Positions 1 through 7,035 of a stretch of 12,448 bases of DNA are shown here, in pieces (position 1 is the stretch's first letter; the number at the start of each line of letters is the position of its first letter). Origin of the DNA: an uncultured Eubacteriales bacterium. Its GTDB lineage: Bacteria > Bacillota > Clostridia > Christensenellales > CAG-314. Where the stretch lies: contig CARAIG010000025.1 in NCBI GenBank assembly GCA_948938605.1, positions 1-12,448 on the forward strand. The letters run 5' to 3'. A program made the translations under genes and the position numbers. A model generated the notes under the pieces. The model was not told where the DNA came from. It saw only the letters and a list, made by a program, of their open reading frames with translations, and ran no database searches.

Positions 1-45
1 CCCCTGCTTGCAAGGCAGGTGCTCTCCCAGCTGAGCTACACCCCC
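1..45 (-). tRNA. tRNA-Ala(UGC), 5' part, cut by window start
   Basis: Reading the minus strand from 45 down gives a 5' acceptor strand GGGGGTG, then TA, a D-arm GCTC...GAGC (36 to 21) and an anticodon stem-loop CCTGC-CTTGCAA-GCAGG (19 to 3). The anticodon is TGC at positions 12-10, so the tRNA reads alanine GCN codons. The variable loop, T-arm and 3' acceptor strand lie outside the window. The gene has its own promoter on the same strand and is divergent from tRNA-Val. Confidence 0.93.
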
Positions 46-65
46 ATATCGCCAAGTGCCTATAA

Positions 66-94
66 ATAATACCATTATTATTTGTTTGTGTCAA
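66..94 (-). promoter_or_regulatory. Promoter of tRNA-Ala
   Basis: On the minus strand there is a perfect -35 TTGACA (94-89), a 17-nt spacer and a -10 TATTAT (71-66), with an extended -10 TGG (74-72) directly before it. Start of transcription would fall near 59, about 14 nt before the tRNA 5' end. The match to the sigma-A consensus is very good. Confidence 0.85.
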
Positions 95-312
95 TTATTT
101 GTAACAAATTTTTCGCAAAAAGTTGTGCCGTTGGCAAATTGTACATTTTGTCCGCATTGCATAGCGATTGTTGCGTTTTCAAATGTGTCTTTATTAGGGT
201 ATTTAAATAAATAAAATACTCGCATTGCGTTACATAATGTAATTCTCGTTTAAATCAATCTAACGGATAATTAATAACGGTTGCAAATATTTTATTTTTT
301 TGCGTCAAGACG
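95..312. other. AT-rich intergenic spacer without recognised features
   Basis: This is the spacer between the two divergent tRNA promoters. I see no open reading frame with a ribosome binding site, no strong hairpin followed by a T-run, and no recognisable RNA gene. It is AT-rich with short A and T tracts. Confidence 0.6.
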
Positions 313-341
313 TTTACAAAAACAATTTTATATGGTAAAAT
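313..341 (+). promoter_or_regulatory. Promoter of tRNA-Val
   Basis: The -35 TTTACA (313-318) is followed by a 17-nt spacer and a -10 TAAAAT (336-341), preceded by the extended -10 TGG (333-335). Transcription would start around 348, a few bases upstream of the tRNA 5' end at 354. Confidence 0.8.
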
Positions 342-353
342 TATACCACATTT

Positions 354-429
354 GGACGATTAACTCAGCTGGTAGAGTGTCATCTTGACGTGGTGAAAGT
401 CACAGGTTCGAGTCCTGTATCGTCCACCA
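354..429 (+). tRNA. tRNA-Val(GAC), complete with encoded CCA
   Basis: A complete 76-nt cloverleaf. The acceptor strands GGACGAT (354-360) and ATCGTCC (419-425) pair fully. The D-stem is ACTC/GAGT (363-366, 375-378). The anticodon stem TCATC/GGTGA carries the loop TTGACGT with anticodon GAC at 387-389, and the T-arm is ACAGG-TTCGAGT-CCTGT. The discriminator is A426 and the CCA end is encoded at 427-429. GAC reads valine GTC and GTT codons. It is transcribed from the promoter at 313-341. Confidence 0.96.
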
Positions 430-452
430 AAGCGCAAGCTTGCTTGTAAGTC

Positions 453-494
453 GCAATTAAACGGTACCGGCAAGGCAGTACCGTTTTAAATTGC
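453..494 (+). terminator. Long hairpin after tRNA-Val, possible weak terminator
   Basis: The arms GCAATT/AATTGC and AAACGGTAC/GTACCGTTT form a long stem with a small bulge around 487-488 and a loop at 468-477. The inner stem ends in only four T residues (484-487), so it would be a weak intrinsic terminator. It may equally be a processing or 3'-end-protecting structure of the tRNA precursor. A perfect 10-bp palindrome GCAAGCTTGC (434-443) lies just upstream. Confidence 0.4.
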
Positions 495-544
495 TCCTAT
501 ATGGCTTCGCTTGCTTAATTTGGATTAACAGGATGACGTAATGA

Positions 545-566
545 CGTAGCGCTCCGTGGTGCTACG
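545..566 (+). repeat. Hairpin within the tRNA-Val remnant
   Basis: CGTAGCGC (545-552) pairs with GTGCTACG (559-566) around the loop TCCGTG, eight base pairs including one G-U. It falls where the decayed tRNA copy appears to carry an insertion. Its function is unknown. Confidence 0.45.
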
Positions 567-583
567 CTTACCGCTACTTCGCA

Positions 584-609
584 GGCGGACGAGTCCTGTA
601 TCGTCCGCC
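584..609 (+). repeat. Perfect 9-bp hairpin made from the tRNA 3' end
   Basis: GGCGGACGA (584-592) is the exact reverse complement of TCGTCCGCC (601-609), with an 8-nt loop. The right arm is the 3' acceptor strand of the tRNA-Val remnant, so the RNA would resemble a tRNA acceptor minihelix. No T-run follows, so it is not an intrinsic terminator. Confidence 0.6.
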
Positions 610-615
610 ATACAG

Positions 616-660
616 TGCCCGTTCGAACCTTTACGGTTTGAGTGGGTATTTTTAATTTTT
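616..660 (+). terminator. Intrinsic terminator after the tRNA-Val region
   Basis: A long stem runs from 616-629 to 635-648 with the loop TTTAC (630-634) and a few G-U pairs. It is followed by T-rich sequence (649-660). It would end transcription of tRNA-Val and its remnant, and it separates that unit from the promoter at 678. Confidence 0.75.
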
Positions 661-677
661 AGTCGTGCAACGGTATT

Positions 678-705
678 TTGCAAAAGTAAATTATATCGGT
701 AAAAT
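678..705 (+). promoter_or_regulatory. Promoter of the FtsH-like/beta-galactosidase operon
   Basis: The -35 TTGCAA (678-683), a 16-nt spacer and the -10 TAAAAT (700-705) preceded by CGG form a plausible sigma-A promoter. The predicted leader is about 40 nt. No operator, riboswitch or carbon-catabolite site was recognised. Confidence 0.6.
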
Positions 706-751
706 GCAACAAAGTTTTACTTGTTACAAAGGATAGGGAGGTGATTGATTT

Positions 752-1951
752 ATGCCTAGTTTTAACGATATTTTAGGCTACGAAAAACAAGTCGCAAAAT
801 TAAAATCCATTTGCGATTATCTAAAAAACACGCAACGGTACGAAGATTTTGGGGCGCACATTCCCCAAGGCGTTTTAATTAGCGGCGAAGGCGGCGTAGG
901 CAAAACGCTCTTTGCCGAAGTTCTCGCGCAGGAAAGTCAAAGAAATATTTACGTGCCGCAAGGCAAAGGAAAAAGGGCAATTAGCAAGGCTCTTAAAAAA
1001 GCGGTTAAGGACGTGCCATCGGTGTTTTTGCTTGACGATTTGGATTTTTATCCCGATGAAATGTACGATCTTTTAGTCGATCTTTTTACAGATATCTACG
1101 GCGATGACGTTTTTGTAATAGCTACTGCAACCAATGTCGAAAATCTGCCCGAATCGCTGCTGCAAAATATTGTTTTCGAAGAACGGCTGGTGCTTGACGT
1201 TCCCAATTTTGCGGATTCTAAATTAATTTTTAATAAGTATTTTTCCGATAAAAAAGTTGCCGAAGATTTTAATTTGGAAGATTTTTGTTACATTGCGCAA
1301 AATTGTTCCGTCAGTACGGTGGATGACATTTATAACGATGCGTCCATTTATGCCGTTCGCGACAGGGCGGAAAAAGTTACAATGGATCATCTTTTCAAGG
1401 CGGCAATGGCGTTTGAAAACCACACAGTTTCCTGTGAGTTTAACGAATCGATTGCTTTTCACGAATCGGGGCATGCTATTGTAGATTTGCTTTTGGACGG
1501 TATTGCCGCATACATAGTCCTAAACGACGACGATTCGGGGTTTTACGTTAAAAAAACGCGGGGAATTAAATCTTATAAGGACAGACAACGCGATTATATT
1601 CAATCCTTTGCCGGCAATGCTTGCGAAGAATTTTTTATGGGCGAAAGCGCAATAGGCGGTTATATCGATTTGGGCAGAGTGTCCCAAAATATCGAACGCG
1701 ACAACAAGTATCTTGCTTGCCAAGGTTTCGAATACTACGATTCTACCGAATTGAACAGTCCCGCATTTAATGATGCATTGGCAAAAAAAGTGCAAACGGA
1801 TATGCAATCTTATTACGACAGTGCAAGAAAAATGGTCGAAGATAACAAGCCCTTGGTTTTAGCTCTTGTGGAAGCGTTAAGAAAAAGAAATTACCTTTTG
1901 CATAGCGAAATTCATAAAATATATGACGAATATTTAAAATCTAAAAAGTGA
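752..1951 (+). CDS. Short soluble FtsH-like protein: degenerate AAA+ ATPase with intact M41 metalloprotease motif
   Basis: 399 residues against roughly 600-650 for FtsH. There is no transmembrane segment, so it should be cytosolic. Residues 1-150 follow the FtsH AAA module. Walker A is GEGGVGKT (45-52) and the sensor-1 Asn lies in TATN (N128). Walker B reads FLLDDLD (92-98), with Asp96 where AAA+ proteins have the catalytic Glu. The FtsH pore-loop segment is missing. Where FtsH has two arginine fingers the sequence reads QNIVFEER (138-145), so neither is conserved. The C-terminal half is M41-like: HESGH (237-241) gives the zinc ligands and catalytic Glu, and D306 in GGYIDLG fits the third ligand. 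The start is ATG 752 with a strong GGAGGTGA (737-744) 7 nt upstream. It is the first gene of an operon with the beta-galactosidase. The proteolytic role is inferred from the motifs; ATP-driven unfolding is doubtful and the substrate is unknown. Confidence 0.85.
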   Translation: MPSFNDILGYEKQVAKLKSICDYLKNTQRYEDFGAHIPQGVLISGEGGVGKTLFAEVLAQESQRNIYVPQGKGKRAISKALKKAVKDVPSVFLLDDLDFYPDEMYDLLVDLFTDIYGDDVFVIATATNVENLPESLLQNIVFEERLVLDVPNFADSKLIFNKYFSDKKVAEDFNLEDFCYIAQNCSVSTVDDIYNDASIYAVRDRAEKVTMDHLFKAAMAFENHTVSCEFNESIAFHESGHAIVDLLLDGIAAYIVLNDDDSGFYVKKTRGIKSYKDRQRDYIQSFAGNACEEFFMGESAIGGYIDLGRVSQNIERDNKYLACQGFEYYDSTELNSPAFNDALAKKVQTDMQSYYDSARKMVEDNKPLVLALVEALRKRNYLLHSEIHKIYDEYLKSKK

Positions 1952-4533
1952 TGTTTCGGTATAATATGAAAGAATATCTAAGATTACAACGTATCGGCGT
2001 AGAACCGCCGCGCGCATATTATGTGCCGTTTGCTTCGACGGACAAACCCAAGTATAAGTTCGGTATAATCGACCGCAACGGCAGTTCGCGTTTTATATTG
2101 TTAGACGGCATTTGGCAAATAGCGCAAAAAAATTGTTCGGACGAACTTGACGTTAACGAAGCGCTTACGCAAACAATACCCGTTCCGTCTTGTACGCAAA
2201 TGCACGGATATGACCAAATTCAATACATAAATGCCCGTTACCCGTTTCCGTTTAATCCGCCGTACGTTCCGCACAACAATCCCTGTTGGCATTACCGTCG
2301 CGCGTTTACGTTAAACAAAACCGACGGGTTCAAGTACTATCTCAATTTCGAAGGCGTAGACAGTGCCTTTTACTTGTATGTCAACGGTGTGTTTAAGGGC
2401 TATTCGCAAGTGTCGCACTCCACAAGCGAATTTGATATTACCGCCCTTGTCAACGACGGAATCAACACGCTTGACGTATTCGTTTTAAAGTGGTGCGTTT
2501 CAAGTTATTTGGAGTGTCAGGATAAATCCCGTTTTTCGGGTATTTTCCGCAGCGTGTACATACTCGCCCGTCCTGCTAAACATATTGTCGACTACAAAAT
2601 AGAAACAATCTTTGACGGCGATATCGGCGTGTTTGTTTTCCGCAACGAAAGCCCGACGGATATTATTGTTAATATCGGCGGATATTCGGTATTCTGTCAA
2701 AAACGGCAAGCTGTTTCATTGCAAATTCCTAATGTCATTAAATGGACGGCGGAAAATCCGTATTTGTACGATTGCACTTTGTTCGCCGACGACGAAGTTA
2801 TCTACGAAAAAGTCGGCTTTGTTCAAAGCAAGGTGCAAAACGGCATTTTTACAATCAACGGCGAAGCGGTAAAACTAAAAGGCGTAAACCGTCACGAATT
2901 CAACCCCGAAACGGGCGCAACGATAACGCTAAAAGACATCGAAACGGACTTGAAGTTAATTAAGTCCCTTAACTGTAACGCCGTTCGCACTTCGCATTAC
3001 CCCAATATACCGCAGTTTTACCAAATGTGCGACGCCTTCGGTTTGTATGTTATGGACGAAGCCGACTTGGAAACTCACGGCGTGGTGCAGACGGAAGGGG
3101 GCTACGATATTAAACTTTGGCAAAAATTTGCCGAAGACGAATTTTGGACGGACGGCATATTCGACCGTCACCGACTGCTAGTTGAGCGGGATAAAAACCG
3201 CTGCTGCGTGGTTATTTGGTCGCTAGGCAACGAAAGTTCGTTCGGCAAGGCGTTTTTAAAGGGCGCAAAGTATATCCGCAAGCGCGACTCCCGTCCGATA
3301 CATTACGAAGGGCTGCAAAATGCAGCAAAAAAATATTACTATACCAATATCGTCGATATGGTAAGCGTAATGTATCCGCAGTACGACTTTATAACGGACA
3401 AGTATCTCACCGACGCGCGGGAAAGCCGTCCGCTTGTCTTGTGCGAATACTCTCACGCAATGGGCAACAGTTGCGGCGACATTGCCGACTATTGGAAGTT
3501 GATATACAATAATCCCCGTCTTATGGGCGGTTTTGTGTGGGAATGGGCAGACCACGCAATCAAAACAAAGCAAGGCTTTAAATACGGCGGCGATTTCGGC
3601 GAAGCTCAGCACGACGGAAACTTTTGCGTTGACGGTTTAGTTACTGCCGACCGAAAGTTAAAGTCGGGCGCGCTGGAAATGAAAGCGGTGTACGGCGGCA
3701 AACTTCAATCCGACAAGTGTAATCCGTTGCCCGTTAAACTTATCAACTACGGCAAAAATATTGACGTTTCGGTAAATGAAGACAACGGCGAAATAAGCGT
3801 ATATGACAAATGCGGCAATCTTCTTACAACCGAACCTATAAGCATAAACATAATGCGCGCTTATACCGATAACGATGCATACGGTACGGCTAAATCGCAA
3901 TGGATAAAATACGGCGTAGATATATGCAAGCCGGTAGTCCGTTCGGTAATGCACAATGACGGAGTTACGGTTTTGCAAGGCAGTATGCAGGCAAACTGTT
4001 TAAGTCCGTTGTTGGATTTTACCTTGCAAGTAAGTTTGTGCGGTAACGAATTGAATGTCGGGCTGTCGTATAGTATTGCGCCTAATATTCCGTCCGTTCC
4101 GCGGGTAGGTCTTAAATTTGCAGTGAATGATAGGTACAATAAGTTTGAGTATTTCGGCTACGGCAGCGGCGAAAGTTATGTTGACAAATTGCTTGCTTGC
4201 GAATACGGGCATTACCAAAGCACTGCCGAACAAAGCGTTCAGCCCTATGTGCGTCCGCAGGAAACGGGCAGTCATTACGGCAGTACGTATTTAAATATCG
4301 TTAACTTTGCCGAAGTAACGGCGGAAAAAAGTTTCAGTTTTTCCGTTTTGCCGTACTCCGTTAAGCATATGATTGAAAGTAAACACAATTACGAACTTAA
4401 ACGCAACGGTAACGTCTATGTTTGTTTGGACGTCGCAATGCGCGGGGTGGGCAGTAATTCGTGCGGTCCCGAACTTCAACAAAAGTATGCAGTACCGCGC
4501 AGTGCGTCGCGAAACTTTAAACTAACCTTTTAA
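1951..4533 (+). CDS. Beta-galactosidase, glycoside hydrolase family 2 (LacZ-type)
   Basis: Hydrolyses terminal beta-D-galactosides such as lactose. The order matches LacZ: a jelly-roll sugar-binding domain (GVDSAFYLYVNG, YLECQDKSRFSGIFR), an Ig-like domain, a TIM barrel starting near GVNRHEFNPETG, and a C-terminal Bgal_small-like domain (YVRPQETGSHYGS). The acid/base Glu is E428 in SLGNES and the nucleophile is E499 in CEYSHAMGNS; SHYPN and DEADLETHG (E374) match metal- and substrate-binding positions of LacZ. At 860 residues it is shorter than E. coli LacZ (1023), mainly after the barrel, and I find no clear equivalent of Trp999. No signal peptide, so cytoplasmic. The ATG at 1951 overlaps the previous stop codon (TGATG) and lacks a clear Shine-Dalgarno sequence, suggesting translational coupling; GTG 1948 and ATG 1966 are alternative starts. 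Substrate could be another beta-galactoside. Confidence 0.93.
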   Translation: MFRYNMKEYLRLQRIGVEPPRAYYVPFASTDKPKYKFGIIDRNGSSRFILLDGIWQIAQKNCSDELDVNEALTQTIPVPSCTQMHGYDQIQYINARYPFPFNPPYVPHNNPCWHYRRAFTLNKTDGFKYYLNFEGVDSAFYLYVNGVFKGYSQVSHSTSEFDITALVNDGINTLDVFVLKWCVSSYLECQDKSRFSGIFRSVYILARPAKHIVDYKIETIFDGDIGVFVFRNESPTDIIVNIGGYSVFCQKRQAVSLQIPNVIKWTAENPYLYDCTLFADDEVIYEKVGFVQSKVQNGIFTINGEAVKLKGVNRHEFNPETGATITLKDIETDLKLIKSLNCNAVRTSHYPNIPQFYQMCDAFGLYVMDEADLETHGVVQTEGGYDIKLWQKFAEDEFWTDGIFDRHRLLVERDKNRCCVVIWSLGNESSFGKAFLKGAKYIRKRDSRPIHYEGLQNAAKKYYYTNIVDMVSVMYPQYDFITDKYLTDARESRPLVLCEYSHAMGNSCGDIADYWKLIYNNPRLMGGFVWEWADHAIKTKQGFKYGGDFGEAQHDGNFCVDGLVTADRKLKSGALEMKAVYGGKLQSDKCNPLPVKLINYGKNIDVSVNEDNGEISVYDKCGNLLTTEPISINIMRAYTDNDAYGTAKSQWIKYGVDICKPVVRSVMHNDGVTVLQGSMQANCLSPLLDFTLQVSLCGNELNVGLSYSIAPNIPSVPRVGLKFAVNDRYNKFEYFGYGSGESYVDKLLACEYGHYQSTAEQSVQPYVRPQETGSHYGSTYLNIVNFAEVTAEKSFSFSVLPYSVKHMIESKHNYELKRNGNVYVCLDVAMRGVGSNSCGPELQQKYAVPRSASRNFKLTF

Positions 4534-4553
4534 TACAGTCTGTCGTTAAATAA

Positions 4554-4582
4554 TTGACTATACGTTTATACGGTGGTACAAT
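4554..4582 (+). promoter_or_regulatory. Promoter of the Flg_new-repeat lipoprotein
   Basis: The -35 TTGACT (4554-4559), a 17-nt spacer and the -10 TACAAT (4577-4582) preceded by TGG (4574-4576) match the sigma-A consensus well. It lies 20 nt after the beta-galactosidase stop codon and gives a leader of about 110 nt. Confidence 0.82.
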
Positions 4583-4630
4583 TAAAACATATAAATTAGC
4601 GTGTGTTTAATTTTTGATTGGTAAATTTTG

Positions 4631-4646
4631 TTGTCAAATATGACAA
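4631..4646 (+). promoter_or_regulatory. Dyad in lipoprotein leader
   Basis: TTGTCA-AATA-TGACAA is a perfect 6-bp inverted repeat within the 5' leader. It could be an RNA hairpin or an operator. Nothing in the window indicates which. Confidence 0.4.
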
Positions 4647-4649
4647 TTA

Positions 4650-4680
4650 AAAACGTCGCAAAATTTAGTTGCGGCGTTTT
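4650..4680 (+). terminator. Terminator-like hairpin in lipoprotein leader (possible attenuator)
   Basis: AAAACGTCGCAA (4650-4661) pairs with TTGCGGCGTTTT (4669-4680) over 12 positions with one G-U, loop AATTTAG. The T-run is part of the stem and is followed by CCG, so termination would be weak. It sits between the promoter at 4554-4582 and the ribosome binding site at 4686-4693. It may attenuate the lipoprotein gene or stop read-through from the beta-galactosidase. Confidence 0.45.
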
Positions 4681-4698
4681 CCGTTAAGGAGGGCATTT

Positions 4699-6777
4699 AT
4701 GAATAAAATCAAACTTGCATCGGTATTGCTTGTTGTGACGGTAATAGTGTTGGTTGCAGTAGCCGTTTCGGCTTGCGTTAAAACGCCTGCAACGTATACG
4801 GTTACCTTTAACAGCGACGGCGGCAGCGCAGTCGCGTCTCAAACGGTAGGCGACGGTAAACTTGCAGTAAAACCCGCTGCCCCTACAAAGGAGGGTTACG
4901 ACTTTTTAGGTTGGTATTTGGGCGACGTAGAATACAAGTTCGACATAGCGGTATCTGCCGACATAACGCTTGTTGCGCATTGGCAAGCAAAAGCCGCAGT
5001 TGTAACGCATACGGTTACTTTTGATACCGACGGCGGAAGTGCCGTACAAACGCAAATTGTCGAACACGGCAAAACGGTTGCTAAACCTGCGGATCCCACA
5101 AAGGAAGGTTACAACTTTACGTTTTGGTATAACGGCGCGTTGAAATACGACTTTGCTACTCCCGTAACCGCCGATTTAACTTTAACTGCCGAATGGGACG
5201 AAAAAGTATACGTAGTAACATTCGATACCAACGGCGGTTCTGCTGTGGAAAGCAAAAACGTTCCTTACGGCTATACCGTCGAGCGTCCCGACAATCCTAC
5301 AAAGGCGGGTAACTTTTTTGCCGGTTGGTACGTAGGCGCGGATAAATACGGTTTTACCGAGCCTGTTAAGGGCGCAATTACAATTACGGCGCATTGGGTA
5401 AGCACCGATATATTTGCAAACGCGCTTGCTGCCGATTACTCCAATTTTACATCGGTTGCTGTCTTTTCGGAAGGCGATGCGTCTTACACTAACACGTATA
5501 AGCAAGCGGACAATTTGGCATATTGGTCGCAGGACGACGGAAGCGGTTTGTATCAAGACCATATCGTAGTCTTTTCGGATGACGGCAAAATGCTTGCAAT
5601 GTACTATTTGGACGGCGAGCAATGGGTTCGCAGTAATCTTACTTCGTATGCCGACTTCGTAGTAGCGCTTTACTTGGACGAAATAGAACTTACTGACGTT
5701 GAATACGTCGACGGCGTATACCGCGTTGTCGACGAGTCGTTGCAAGCGGTTACTTATGCGCTGTTCCGCAGTACCGAACAGTACGACGAACTGTATATCG
5801 AATTGGAAAACGGACGTATATCCGCAATTGTAGGCTCCGTTGACGGAATAGTTCATACCCAAACGTTCGATTCTTTCGGTACTACAACAATTGCAATGCC
5901 CGATATCCCCGCAGTACAAGTGCAAGTCGAAGTAAAAAACCGCGAAGCGGAAATCGGCAAACCGCTTGACGCAGACGAACTTATTAAACTTATGTTTGCG
6001 GTCAAGGCGGACGGCAAGGATTTTGCAATCTCGCTCGATATGGTGTCTTTCAGTGATTTAAATTTGGAAAACCCTGCCGAAGGCGAATATACCGTCACTT
6101 TAACTTTTAAAACTTGGGACGGAGTAACGCATACCGAAACGGCAAAAGTGACAGTTCAAGCATATGGCGACGACGAAACATTTGCGCAAATTTTTGCCAA
6201 GGATTATTCCAATGTGACTATAGCAATTACAACTGTAACATCAAGCACATCGCAATCTACTCTTAAAATTGTAAACAACGTTTATCGTACAAATCCGCTT
6301 GATGCTTTTTTCTTTGTTGAAAGCGACGGAACGTTAACAAAGTATCAATACCGTACATATTTGGACGGATACGACGAAACGCCCAACAATTGGTATGCAT
6401 TGCCCCGTATAGAATTGTTGTTTGCATTAAATGTCGACTTGTTCGAGCAAGTTGATAATAGCAATGTTTACGTAGCAAAAAACAAGCAGGACATTTTGCC
6501 TGTTATTCAAAATGCGTTAGCAAAAAATAATGTTATAGACCAAACGCAAGATTACGCAATAACATTGACTGTCGAACTGGGCAGAATATCTAAAATAAAA
6601 ATAGAATGCGCTTATAAAATAACTAGCGCAGGTAAAGCTACTGCATTTTCTATGACTTGCGTGCTTAGCGACTTCGGAACAACGGAAATTGAAATACCGC
6701 AACAAATTTTGGATATGCGCACGCCGTCGACCGCCGAACAAACGGCAACTGTCGACAGCAAAAGATACGCATTTTAA
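4699..6777 (+). CDS. Surface lipoprotein with three Listeria-Bacteroides (Flg_new) repeats and a duplicated C-terminal module
   Basis: 692 residues. The start is ATG 4699, with AAGGAGGG at 4686-4693; the upstream in-frame TTG 4669 lies inside a hairpin arm and is unlikely. Residues 1-26 form a lipoprotein signal peptide: basic N-terminus, long hydrophobic stretch, lipobox VSAC with lipidated Cys26. Three Flg_new repeats follow, at about 33-96, 104-167 and 171-233, each with VTF..(D/N)GGSAV, P.KP..PTK.G and a closing (H/E)W. These beta-grasp-like repeats are typical of secreted and adhesive proteins such as internalins. Two related modules (about 235-401 and 491-667) both begin with F..(A/I)...DYSN and end with FGTT.I..P; an Ig-like domain (about 405-488, TVTLTF..WDG) lies between them. 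No LPXTG anchor. It is its own transcription unit. Adhesion or binding at the cell surface is inference; no enzymatic motif was seen. Confidence 0.87.
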   Translation: MNKIKLASVLLVVTVIVLVAVAVSACVKTPATYTVTFNSDGGSAVASQTVGDGKLAVKPAAPTKEGYDFLGWYLGDVEYKFDIAVSADITLVAHWQAKAAVVTHTVTFDTDGGSAVQTQIVEHGKTVAKPADPTKEGYNFTFWYNGALKYDFATPVTADLTLTAEWDEKVYVVTFDTNGGSAVESKNVPYGYTVERPDNPTKAGNFFAGWYVGADKYGFTEPVKGAITITAHWVSTDIFANALAADYSNFTSVAVFSEGDASYTNTYKQADNLAYWSQDDGSGLYQDHIVVFSDDGKMLAMYYLDGEQWVRSNLTSYADFVVALYLDEIELTDVEYVDGVYRVVDESLQAVTYALFRSTEQYDELYIELENGRISAIVGSVDGIVHTQTFDSFGTTTIAMPDIPAVQVQVEVKNREAEIGKPLDADELIKLMFAVKADGKDFAISLDMVSFSDLNLENPAEGEYTVTLTFKTWDGVTHTETAKVTVQAYGDDETFAQIFAKDYSNVTIAITTVTSSTSQSTLKIVNNVYRTNPLDAFFFVESDGTLTKYQYRTYLDGYDETPNNWYALPRIELLFALNVDLFEQVDNSNVYVAKNKQDILPVIQNALAKNNVIDQTQDYAITLTVELGRISKIKIECAYKITSAGKATAFSMTCVLSDFGTTEIEIPQQILDMRTPSTAEQTATVDSKRYAF

Positions 6778-6836
6778 TGCAAGTTTAATTGTTGTCGGTT
6801 TAAGTAATATCGAACAATAAAATTAAATTAAAGTTT

Positions 6837-6872
6837 AAGCGGAAGGCACGTTCCTTCCGCTTTTTACTTTTT
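6837..6872 (+). terminator. Intrinsic terminator after the lipoprotein gene
   Basis: A 10-bp perfect stem AAGCGGAAGG/CCTTCCGCTT (6837-6846, 6853-6862) with the loop CACGTT is followed by a T-rich tail (6861-6872). It lies 60 nt after the stop codon, a textbook Rho-independent terminator. Confidence 0.92.
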
Positions 6873-6975
6873 ACGGCGTACCGCAATACCGATGCGTACT
6901 CCGCAAAGTGTATAGTTTTGCAAGCGTAAATGTATCCGTCTGTCTTTTTGCGCAGTTATATTGCAAAAAATGTTG

Positions 6976-7004
6976 TTTACAGTTATCGAGTAATATGGTA
7001 CAAT
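6976..7004 (+). promoter_or_regulatory. Promoter of the membrane Mrr-like gene
   Basis: The -35 TTTACA (6976-6981), a 17-nt spacer and the -10 TACAAT (6999-7004) preceded by TGG (6996-6998). The start of transcription would be near 7011, giving a short leader of about 25 nt that contains only the ribosome binding site. Confidence 0.82.
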
Positions 7005-7035
7005 AAATCTACTACAAATCGGGGTGACTATTGAT

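Larger units (their letters stand above)
522..610 (+). pseudogene. Decayed tandem copy of tRNA-Val
   Basis: Positions 590-610 repeat the last 21 nt of tRNA-Val (409-429) with one mismatch, at the discriminator base (A426 versus G607). Weaker matches continue upstream in the same order: TGACGT at 542-547 matches the anticodon-loop region at 386-391; ATTTGGA then TTAAC at 518-529 matches the tRNA 5' end; TATATGG at 498-504 matches the promoter (329-335); and CGTTT near 482 matches the -35 region. The offset changes (about 168, 156, then 181), implying a D-arm deletion and an insertion near the variable region. No functional cloverleaf can be drawn. The 3' match is firm; the rest is inference. 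Confidence 0.5.

Noticed and set aside
409..610. Direct repeat of the tRNA-Val 3' end as attL/attR of an integrated element
   Set aside because: Only 160 nt lie between the copies and no integrase or other mobile gene is present. Collinear promoter and tRNA 5' matches favour a decayed tandem duplication.
2500..4482. Open reading frames opposite or out of frame with the beta-galactosidase gene
   Set aside because: The GH2 frame is supported along its full length by LacZ motifs; the others have no ribosome binding sites or recognisable domains.
4669..4698. TTG start of the lipoprotein at 4669
   Set aside because: It lies in a hairpin arm, and the ribosome binding site at 4686-4693 and signal peptide fit ATG 4699.
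5182..5925. 247-codon minus-strand frame within the lipoprotein gene
   Set aside because: It is long, but the plus frame has repeat, lipobox and ribosome-binding evidence. The minus frame shows no domain or start signal.
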